A stretch of DNA of 7,893 nucleotides from Saprospiraceae bacterium (GTDB taxonomy: Bacteria; Bacteroidota; Bacteroidia; Chitinophagales; Saprospiraceae), in assembly GCA_029262975.1 (NCBI GenBank), contig JAJCYJ010000748.1, forward strand, positions 1-7,893, read 5' to 3'. The notes under the pieces are model-generated. The model made no database searches and was not told where the DNA came from. It saw nothing but the letters and a program-made list of their open reading frames with translations. Of this stretch, positions 1 through 5,788 are shown one piece after another. The position numbers and the translations under genes were made by a program. Positions within the stretch are counted from its first letter, which is position 1; each line of letters starts with the position of its first letter.

Positions 1-2040
1 TTTTTGAATATCTGTACTATCGAGATTATTATAATTTCCTGATATTAAAATGAGCGTGTTGTAATTGGAAAGATCCACCCTGCTGAACATATCTCCCCGA
101 AGTTTTGTAATTGGCATTTTTACTCTTTGATCAAGAAGATGCCACACAAATCCGGCTTCATAACTACTTGTCCCATCACCGATAAGCATAATCGGTTTTG
201 GTGTGTCTAAAGCATCAATATTACCACTTCCCAAGTCGATTCCAGATGCGCTAAAACCTGATGGGGCACTGAATACTTCAATATGCCAATGTCTTTGAGC
301 ATTGCTTAATGCAGTTGCTAAACTATCAGAACTTATAGATTGTCTTTGTACAGGTATGACTAATGTGCCGTAAGAAAAATTTTGTTGTCCCATCGAAGTC
401 TGCAATTGAAATTTCTTCTGAGCAGCCATTACTTTTACTCCTTTAGATTGAATTTCAAAAAGTGCGCCTGGAACGTTGTAGTCATCCCACTTGATGAGAT
501 AGGCATATGCGGATTTTTCAAACTTTCCAGAATCAGACACTAAATCTTCCATTACAATAGGTTTTCCCAATGCTACATTTTGTTCGTTTGGAGCATACTG
601 TATATTGTAGGCATTAGCCAGGGACCATGCGGATGCATCATAATAAACGCTGTCAACATATTCACTGTATGTCTCAAACATCGTTTGGACCATTCTATAT
701 TGAGGTTGTTCCGTCGGAACGATATATGAAGATTCAGGTGGAAAACTTTGACCGGCTATTGAAATGTTTTTGTCAATTTTGTAAACATTAATTTTATGTC
801 TAAGTAGTAACCTTAAAAAGGCCTTCAACCTGTTATTGTCTTTGACTTCTCCAAAAACATATGATTTGACCTTTTCTTTCTTCGCATTGTCAATGGCTGA
901 TTTGAAAAAATCGATTTGATACTGTTGTAAGTATTCCTTATTGTCGACAGCTGCTTCAACTGTAGCAAGTGAATTGACAAATTGGTGTCTTATTGTAAAA
1001 GGAAAAGTAATCTGGCCCATAGAAGTTTCCTGTACATGTCCCCTGGAGCTGGCTTGCTCGAAGAGTATCCCAAGACCACCCTGAAGGTCGGGGTAAGAAG
1101 ATCCATAGCCGGGATAGGTACCGTCGAAAACCTCTTTCGTGAAATACAATGAACCCAGTTTGTCCATTTCCCGCTGATAATATTTTGCAAAGAGGTCGTT
1201 AAGTGTGGTATAATTTTCCTTTGGCATGATGGGATGCATCGATGCATTGTCCTTCATCGGTTCAAAAAAGTAAGAACTTCCAGAACCCATTTCGTGAAAG
1301 TCTGTCACTACATTAGGGTACCAATTATGGAACCAGGCTAACTTGCCTTGACTCTCCGGGTGTACAGCTAAAAGCCAATCCCTGTTTAAATCAAACCAAT
1401 AATGATTTGTTCTGCCTCGTGGCCACATTTCGTTGTGTTCGGCATCAAGTGGATCAGAGGATAGTGCATCTGCTCTATAGCTATTGACCCATTGCGTATG
1501 TCTGTCACGCCCATCTGGGTTTATTGTAGGATCTACAAAGACTATTGCATTCTGTCTGAACCGTTCAATTTTGGGGTTTCTTGAAGCCACTAAGACATAG
1601 GCCGCGAGCATGGCTGCTTCGGAACTGGAAGGTTCATTGCCGTGAACATTATACCCTAGATTGACCAATATTGGCAGGGCATTTTGGGCATCATTATTTG
1701 TAGGATTCAGCGCATTTATTTTTTCAAGATGTCTTTGTCTTATTGACTCTATATTCTTTATTTGAGCGGACGAGCTAATTTGTAAGATCACAAGTCTTCT
1801 CTGCTCATGAGTTTTTCCATAGTCGACAAGACTTGCTTTGTCTGAAGCAGCAGCCAACGCTTCGAGATATGCGACAATTCTATCATGTCTTGTATGATAG
1901 GATCCTATCCCATATCCGAGAAATGATTCAGGACTTGGAACAGCCTGATCAAATGGGCCTAAATCCTTTAGAAAGTAATCCTGACATGAGATAGAAAGAG
2001 TATAGAACAACACAAAAACAAGGCAAAGAACGTTTTTCAT
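1..2040 (-). CDS. Secreted zinc carboxypeptidase, M14 family (3' end outside window)
   Basis: The minus-strand frame is open for 680 codons from the ATG at 2040 to the window edge, so the C-terminus is missing. Residues 1-18 form a signal peptide (MKNVLCLVFVLFYTLSIS). The M14 zinc site is complete: H133 and E136 in NVHGNEP, and H249 in TDFHEMG, 113 residues later. Other family marks are NPDG (174-177), the substrate-binding pair N219-R220 in DLNRDW, and the probable catalytic glutamate E328 in ILFEQAS. After the peptidase domain (about 45-340) comes a long C-terminal part; near residues 614-640 (IMLIGDGTSSYEAG) it resembles the class I glutamine-amidotransferase-like fold seen in large Bacteroidota M14 proteins. 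The likely role is trimming C-terminal residues from peptides outside the cytoplasm; substrate unknown. An in-frame stop at 2068-2070, with no ATG between, fixes the start. It lies 76 bases after the TIM-barrel gene on the same strand, so co-transcription is possible. TAATTTTA (2076-2069, 7 of 8 to TAnnTTTG) is a weak promoter candidate. Confidence 0.93.
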   Translation of the reverse strand, partial: MKNVLCLVFVLFYTLSISCQDYFLKDLGPFDQAVPSPESFLGYGIGSYHTRHDRIVAYLEALAAASDKASLVDYGKTHEQRRLVILQISSSAQIKNIESIRQRHLEKINALNPTNNDAQNALPILVNLGYNVHGNEPSSSEAAMLAAYVLVASRNPKIERFRQNAIVFVDPTINPDGRDRHTQWVNSYRADALSSDPLDAEHNEMWPRGRTNHYWFDLNRDWLLAVHPESQGKLAWFHNWYPNVVTDFHEMGSGSSYFFEPMKDNASMHPIMPKENYTTLNDLFAKYYQREMDKLGSLYFTKEVFDGTYPGYGSSYPDLQGGLGILFEQASSRGHVQETSMGQITFPFTIRHQFVNSLATVEAAVDNKEYLQQYQIDFFKSAIDNAKKEKVKSYVFGEVKDNNRLKAFLRLLLRHKINVYKIDKNISIAGQSFPPESSYIVPTEQPQYRMVQTMFETYSEYVDSVYYDASAWSLANAYNIQYAPNEQNVALGKPIVMEDLVSDSGKFEKSAYAYLIKWDDYNVPGALFEIQSKGVKVMAAQKKFQLQTSMGQQNFSYGTLVIPVQRQSISSDSLATALSNAQRHWHIEVFSAPSGFSASGIDLGSGNIDALDTPKPIMLIGDGTSSYEAGFVWHLLDQRVKMPITKLRGDMFSRVDLSNYNTLILISGNYNNLDSTDIQK

Positions 2041-2116
2041 AGTGATTATTTCTTGATTATAAGAAAGCTAAAATTAAGATTAATAACTTGATAATTACCA
2101 TAGATTATGGAGCTCA

Positions 2117-3166
2117 CTATTGAAGAGCCATTTGACAATAATCGAGACATTTTGAAACTTCTGCTATGGCATCAGAATTATCCGGAATCTTATATTCTAA
2201 TTCAATTGTTGCTGGAAATTGAAACTTTTTCTTTTTCATCAATTGCAGAACTTCTGCTATAGGTGTATCCCCGGTGCCCCAGAATAAGTTTGCCTTACCA
2301 TGATCAGGATTTGTACGATCCTTAAGATGTATACTTGATATCCGATCGTGTTTGGCATTTATTAATAACCTGGGGTCAGGATTGCCTGCCGCTATATAGT
2401 GTCCGATGTCAGGATTCATCGCGTTATATTTGGATTGCTCAAGTGCAGTATCCCATAATGTAGGAGTCTGCTGTTCATGGCCATGATATGCAATGTGTAT
2501 CCGATGTTTTGATGCAAACTGCCCCAACATCAACGTATGTGCGTCATCAGAAGGGTGCTCGACAGTCACGTGGCTGGCTCCTAATGCTTTGGCAGATCGA
2601 AATCCAAAATCAATTTCAGCCGGGCTGTTGTCTTTACTAAAAGTTGATGGTTTATACCCATAAATTTGAATACCGGCATCATTATACATTTTTCTGAGCG
2701 AAACAAACTTATTCAATTCTGCTGAGCTACGCCATTCTGAGACTCGCTTGTTAATAGCCGATAGCTCAGCTTCCATTTCGGTCATTTGCTTTTGCTGGTC
2801 AATTGTTAATTGGTCTCCATTTCTAATTAACCTTCTTAACGAAAAGTAAGCACGTCGATCGAAGTTGTTGTTAGGTTTTCCAGCAAAATCTTCAGCTGTG
2901 TCCCCCATCAATTCTATAGCACGCACGCCAGAAGATTTCACATATTGGAGCATGGCATCAGCACTTTGATCTTTCATGCTCCGAAATGAATAAGTGATTA
3001 CACCTATCTGGACACCATTAATCGTGTTGTCTTTCAGACCGAATTGTTTAATATATGCTGGCACAGTAATTACAGATGGTTGGCATAATATCAGACTTGC
3101 GGCGACGGTGGAGGCTCTCTTTATAAATCCTCTTCTTGTACTTGCTGTAGGTGGTGGAGTAATCAT
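2117..3166 (-). CDS. Tat-exported sugar phosphate isomerase/epimerase-like TIM-barrel protein
   Basis: This 349-residue protein belongs to the xylose-isomerase-like TIM-barrel superfamily (PF01261 type). The N-terminus carries a twin-arginine signal, TRRGFIK at residues 10-16, followed by a hydrophobic stretch (AASLILC). Export of a folded, probably metal-bound enzyme is therefore expected. The barrel starts at GVQIGVITYS (51-60) and continues with VRAIELMGD (81-89), ASHVTVEHP (197-205), IAYHGHE (225-231), NPDIGH (251-256), ISSIHLKDR (276-284) and ATIELEY (319-325). Candidate metal or catalytic residues are E203, H228/H230, D253, H280 and E322/E324. Residues about 96-160 form a charged helical insertion rich in Q, E, R and K that I recognise from Bacteroidota members of this family. 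The gene diverges from the DUF1080 lipoprotein gene; such pairs are common and suggest work on oxidised (3-keto) sugars or glycosides in the periplasm. Substrate and exact reaction cannot be read from the sequence; epimerase, isomerase, lyase or hydratase are all possible. Confidence 0.88.
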   Translation of the reverse strand: MITPPPTASTRRGFIKRASTVAASLILCQPSVITVPAYIKQFGLKDNTINGVQIGVITYSFRSMKDQSADAMLQYVKSSGVRAIELMGDTAEDFAGKPNNNFDRRAYFSLRRLIRNGDQLTIDQQKQMTEMEAELSAINKRVSEWRSSAELNKFVSLRKMYNDAGIQIYGYKPSTFSKDNSPAEIDFGFRSAKALGASHVTVEHPSDDAHTLMLGQFASKHRIHIAYHGHEQQTPTLWDTALEQSKYNAMNPDIGHYIAAGNPDPRLLINAKHDRISSIHLKDRTNPDHGKANLFWGTGDTPIAEVLQLMKKKKFQFPATIELEYKIPDNSDAIAEVSKCLDYCQMALQ

Positions 3167-3291
3167 ATTTTATATTTATCGTTCTGTCATTTGAAGCAAA
3201 GCATTGTAAATTTAAAGGATTAATTAAAACACTGATGAAGATCAATTCAGATAAAAAGAGATGTACACGAATAAATCCAGCAATTAAAATT
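3167..3291. promoter_or_regulatory. Divergent intergenic region, probable back-to-back promoters
   Basis: These 125 bases separate the starts of the TIM-barrel gene (leftward) and the DUF1080 gene (rightward), so they must hold at least one promoter for each unless transcripts come from further away. On the plus strand TAAATTTA (3207-3214) matches the Bacteroidota -7 consensus TAnnTTTG in 7 of 8 positions, but the nearest TTTG (3190-3193) is only 13 bases upstream, shorter than the usual spacing. On the minus strand no convincing -7 box was found. Both start codons sit in AT-rich leaders without a strong Shine-Dalgarno sequence, as is usual in this phylum. Confidence 0.4.
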
Positions 3292-3876
3292 ATGAAAATG
3301 TGGAAATTAGGATTGATGGCTTTGATGATATTGAATCTGGCATCATGTAAATCGGCAAAAACACCTAAGGTGAAAGACGCATTTATTGCGCAATTACAAG
3401 ACACGAAAGATGGGTGGACCGAAACAGGTGATGCCATGTGGGGATTGAATATGGGTGTTCTTACGGGTCAAGGAGGAGTGGGATACATTGTCAGTGAAGA
3501 CATTTATACCGATTTCGTTTTGGAAGCTGAGTTTTTTCCGGATGCAGTTGTCAACTCCGGCATTTTCCTGAGGTGCCCTAAAGACGAACAATCTGCCACC
3601 GGATGTTATGAAATAAATATATGGGATGATCATGTGAATCAGGATTTTAGGACAGGAGCTATTGTTACCCATGGTAAGCCTCTTGCCCACATTAATTCTG
3701 TGGGGAAATGGAATCAATATAAAATCGTCTCGATTGCAGACCACATAAGCGTGTGGTTGAATGGTGTGAAGACTTCAGATCTTCATGATACTAAAACCAA
3801 AGAAGGCTTTATCGCCTTCCAGGTAAATGGGGAAGGTGTGATCAAATTCAGGAACATCCGAATAAGTAAATATTGA
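3292..3876 (+). CDS. DUF1080 / 3-keto-disaccharide hydrolase family lipoprotein
   Basis: From the ATG at 3292 this is a 194-residue lipoprotein. A lipoprotein signal ends in LASC with the modified cysteine at residue 19, and the mature protein is one DUF1080 domain (PF06439), a concanavalin-like beta sandwich. Typical landmarks are present in order: DGWTETG (40-46), GVLTGQGGVGYIVSE (55-69), FVLEAEFF (75-82), NSGIFLR (88-94), GCYEINIWDD (104-113), TGAIV (121-125), GKWNQYKIV (138-146), ISVWLNG (152-158), EGFIAFQ (171-177) and IKFRNIRI (184-191). Members of this family act on 3-keto-glycosides. The frame is open upstream to an ATG at 3235, but that start would put 19 mostly polar residues before the signal peptide, so 3292 is preferred. 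Anchoring would be to the periplasmic face of a membrane or the cell surface. The divergent TIM-barrel gene is a likely partner. It could also serve as a binding domain without catalysis. Confidence 0.9.
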   Translation: MKMWKLGLMALMILNLASCKSAKTPKVKDAFIAQLQDTKDGWTETGDAMWGLNMGVLTGQGGVGYIVSEDIYTDFVLEAEFFPDAVVNSGIFLRCPKDEQSATGCYEINIWDDHVNQDFRTGAIVTHGKPLAHINSVGKWNQYKIVSIADHISVWLNGVKTSDLHDTKTKEGFIAFQVNGEGVIKFRNIRISKY

Positions 3877-3922
3877 GTCCGGGAACATAAAGGATTCATA
3901 TAACGATATTTTATCATCTGTT

Positions 3923-3967
3923 TAGTAATATGGATAGCGAACATATTACTATCTTGTGACATATTAC
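3923..3967. promoter_or_regulatory. Operator-like cluster: three copies of CATATTAC before the sigma gene
   Basis: A perfect 10-bp inverted repeat, TAGTAATATG (3923-3932) and CATATTACTA (3942-3951), is separated by 9 bases. Its core octamer CATATTAC occurs again as a direct copy at 3960-3967. The three octamers (3925-3932 inverted, 3942-3949, 3960-3967) are 17 and 18 bp apart centre to centre. The cluster ends 12 bases before the preferred ATG of the sigma factor gene. No T-run follows the dyad on either strand, so it does not look like a rho-independent terminator. A binding site for a dimeric regulator with an extra half-site is the simplest reading; an mRNA hairpin in the leader is an alternative. 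Confidence 0.55.
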
Positions 3968-3979
3968 CTTAGGCTTCAG

Positions 3980-4531
3980 ATGCAAGAGAGATTTGACGAT
4001 AGTGAGATATTGGACTTGTTAAACAAGAACGACGATAGGGCGATTGAGCTTTTATTTGATCGTTTTTTTGACTACTTGTGTGCAGTCGTTTATCGTGTAA
4101 TACATGATTACGAGGCAGCGAGAGATGTAGTTCAGGACATTTTTCTTGATTTATGGAAAAAGCGGGAGAGGATCAATATCCAGACGGCACTAAGACCATA
4201 TCTACGGCGGGCCGCTGTCAATAGAGGACTGAATTACATTAAAAGAAAGAGAATTATTTCTAATGATGACGAAGATGCTGCCTCCGATATAGTATCCATG
4301 ACTCCTTCTGGGCAGGCTTTTATGGAAAAGGATGAACTGGAAAGCAGAATATATGCGGTTATAGAGTCACTGCCACCAAAATGTAAGCTGGTTTTTGCCA
4401 TGAGTAGATTTGAAAGCATGTCTTACCAGGAAATAGCGACGGCATTAAATATCAGTGTAAAGACGGTTGAAAACCAAATTTCAAAAGCATTGAGAATATT
4501 GAGAGCGGAAGTCCAATTATTCTTGGTATGA
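3980..4531 (+). CDS. ECF-type RNA polymerase sigma factor (FecI-like)
   Basis: This 183-residue protein has the two domains of an ECF sigma-70 factor. Region 2 covers about residues 24-90, with the core-binding pattern AARDVVQDIFLDLW (46-59) and the following basic segment LRRAAVNRGLNYIKRKR (75-91). Region 4 covers about 122-175, with LPPKCKLVF (131-139) and the helix-turn-helix YQEIATALNISVKTVENQISKAL (149-171), which would contact the -35 element. No long extra C-terminal domain is present. The ATG at 3980 is preferred to the GTG at 3956: the protein then starts close to the usual ECF N-terminus, and the GTG start would place coding sequence across the third CATATTAC copy. The FecR-like gene begins 102 bases downstream and the receptor follows, so the sigma factor is expected to be controlled by that anti-sigma factor and probably drives transcription of the receptor or linked genes. 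The target promoter cannot be told from this window. Confidence 0.93.
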   Translation: MQERFDDSEILDLLNKNDDRAIELLFDRFFDYLCAVVYRVIHDYEAARDVVQDIFLDLWKKRERINIQTALRPYLRRAAVNRGLNYIKRKRIISNDDEDAASDIVSMTPSGQAFMEKDELESRIYAVIESLPPKCKLVFAMSRFESMSYQEIATALNISVKTVENQISKALRILRAEVQLFLV

Positions 4532-4562
4532 TATATTATTTTTTATTTTAATACATAAGAGT

Positions 4563-4607
4563 AGGGGTGGTCATAGAAAATAGTGTCCTTAATGAGTAAC
4601 CCCTTTT
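4563..4607 (+). terminator. Possible weak terminator or attenuator between sigma and anti-sigma genes
   Basis: AGGGGT (4563-4568) can pair with ACCCCT (4599-4604), and inside it TCAT (4571-4574) with ATGA (4592-4595). The outer stem is followed by TTTATT and, a little later, by ten T. The long loop and short stems make it weaker than a standard intrinsic terminator, so partial read-through into the FecR-like gene would be expected if it works at all. Confidence 0.3.
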
Positions 4608-4615
4608 ATTGTAAA

Positions 4616-4625
4616 TTTTTTTTTT
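4616..4625 (+). repeat. Homopolymer of ten T, 8 bases before the FecR-like start codon
   Basis: A run of ten T lies in the leader of the anti-sigma gene, separated from its ATG by GTTAAACG. It may be the tail of the hairpin upstream or simply an AT-rich spacer. Runs of this length can change length by slippage, which here would alter leader length but not the reading frame. Confidence 0.7.
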
Positions 4626-4633
4626 GTTAAACG

Positions 4634-5629
4634 ATGGACTCACGTATTTATATATTAACCCACAAGCAACTCACAGGTCAGCTGTCAATAGCTGAGCGAG
4701 ATGAGTTCCGGCAACTCAGCGTAAACCCTGAGCACAAAGCCGTATCAGAAGAAATAGCTTATCTCTGGAATGTCAGCAACAACTACTTTCCCACAAAGGA
4801 TTGGAAGAAAGATGATGCCAAAGATGCCTTTCTCAAAAAAATCAGACAACCCGTAAAGACAACCCCTACTAGGCCAGTTGCGACAATTAATAGATTTAAT
4901 TGGCAAAGAGTAATAGGCGCCGCGGCAGTTGTTCTTTTATTAGTTTGGGCAGCAGTTGCCTACTTTAATAGAAATATCACCATTAAGGCTGTCGACAAAA
5001 TCGAATATGCTGAAATACTCGATAATTCTAGTATTTGGCTTGACCAGGGAGCAAGCCTGACCATTATAAAGAAATCAGATAGTGAAAGAAAAGTCGCTCT
5101 GCAAGGAGAAGCTTTTTTTGATGTTACACATGATCCTTCCCGTGTATTTACCATTGATTTGGGTAATCATGTTTTTGCGGAGGTTTTGGGTACATCTTTT
5201 AAGGCCCGAAGTACCCATAGTGGGTTGAATGGAAAGATTAGCGTTAGGGAAGGAAGCGTTCGATTATTTAGTGATCGAAACTCGGAATATGATCTAACAT
5301 TGACTGCTGGACAGGAAGGAGAACTCAACCCTGAAAAAGATGTGATAAAAAAGTCAAACACCAGTACAATCAGGCCCTTTATGTCTCAGACCAGTCAACT
5401 ATCATTTGACGATACACCTTTAGATGAAGTTCTTGATAAACTCGGTCTGCATTATGGGGTGCTATTTGATTATGATCGGAACTCACTACGAAAATGTCGT
5501 TTTTCAGCAGGTGTACCTTCGGATGCTTCACTTGAGCAGACACTCATGAGTATTAAGGGTGTGCACGAAGGACTGATCATTACTCCTAAAGATAGAAGTA
5601 CATACAGAGTGGATGGCTCCTGCGGATAA
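4634..5629 (+). CDS. FecR-like anti-sigma factor, inner-membrane protein
   Basis: This 331-residue protein has the layout of Bacteroidota FecR proteins. A cytoplasmic N-terminal part (about 1-90), including LTGQLSIAERDEFRQL (13-28) and EEIAYLWN (39-46), should bind the sigma factor. One membrane helix follows at about 93-111 (VIGAAAVVLLLVWAAVAYF). The periplasmic FecR domain (about 115-215) shows SSIWLDQGASLTI (132-144), VALQGEAFFDVTHDPSRVF (154-172), AEVLGTSFKAR (182-192) and ISVREGSVRL (202-211). The C-terminal DUF4974-type domain (about 255-328) starts LSFDDTPLDEVLDKL; this is the part expected to meet the STN domain of the receptor. The order sigma, FecR, TonB receptor is the classic arrangement for signalling across the envelope. 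The ATG at 4634 gives a normal N-terminus without a signal peptide, as expected for a protein with a cytoplasmic N-terminal domain. A hairpin and a T10 run in the leader may lower its expression relative to the sigma factor. Confidence 0.93.
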   Translation: MDSRIYILTHKQLTGQLSIAERDEFRQLSVNPEHKAVSEEIAYLWNVSNNYFPTKDWKKDDAKDAFLKKIRQPVKTTPTRPVATINRFNWQRVIGAAAVVLLLVWAAVAYFNRNITIKAVDKIEYAEILDNSSIWLDQGASLTIIKKSDSERKVALQGEAFFDVTHDPSRVFTIDLGNHVFAEVLGTSFKARSTHSGLNGKISVREGSVRLFSDRNSEYDLTLTAGQEGELNPEKDVIKKSNTSTIRPFMSQTSQLSFDDTPLDEVLDKLGLHYGVLFDYDRNSLRKCRFSAGVPSDASLEQTLMSIKGVHEGLIITPKDRSTYRVDGSCG

Positions 5630-5745
5630 GTTGATATTCCAAATTCTTTAGGAACTAACTGCCTCTAATAATATATGATGTGCATATAATTTACGACTAA
5701 TTCATGTTAAAGTCGTTGGTTGCAGTAATACAGACTTCTTTTCGG

Positions 5746-5781
5746 TACCATTTATGCTATCTTTGATTTATTCAAATGGTA
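5746..5781 (+). promoter_or_regulatory. Promoter-like box inside an 8-bp inverted repeat, upstream of the receptor
   Basis: TATCTTTG (5758-5765) matches the Bacteroidota -7 consensus TAnnTTTG exactly, though no good -33 TTTG is seen at the usual distance. It lies between the arms of a perfect 8-bp inverted repeat, TACCATTT (5746-5753) and AAATGGTA (5774-5781), separated by 20 bases. The right arm runs into the AGAGG that would be the ribosome binding site for the TTG start at 5789. The repeat could be an operator over the promoter, or, in a transcript reading through from the FecR-like gene, a hairpin hiding the ribosome binding site. Confidence 0.4.
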
Positions 5782-5788
5782 GAGGTAA

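Noticed and set aside
990..1247. Minus-strand open frame of 85 codons
   Set aside because: It lies within the M14 peptidase gene in another frame; the peptidase frame carries the conserved motifs, including E328 and H249 around this stretch.
2098..2110. Hairpin CCATA-GAT-TATGG after the TIM-barrel stop codon as a terminator
   Set aside because: The stem is only 5 bp, AT-rich, and is not followed by a T-run on the minus strand.
2994..3194. Plus-strand open frame of 66 codons, hydrophobic in places
   Set aside because: It is antisense to the Tat signal and first barrel strand of the TIM-barrel gene; its hydrophobicity is explained by that overlap.
3048..3437. Minus-strand open frame of 129 codons across the divergent promoter region
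   Set aside because: It overlaps the starts of two well-supported genes in other frames and shows no recognisable domain or signal.
3956..3979. GTG at 3956 as the start of the sigma factor gene
   Set aside because: It would add eight residues not typical of the family and put coding sequence over the third CATATTAC copy; the ATG at 3980 fits better, though GTG cannot be excluded.
5672..5716. Two small inverted repeats (TATATG/CATATA and ACGACT/AGTCGT) after the FecR-like gene
   Set aside because: Arms are only 6 bp in AT-rich DNA and no T-run follows, so neither an operator nor a terminator can be supported.
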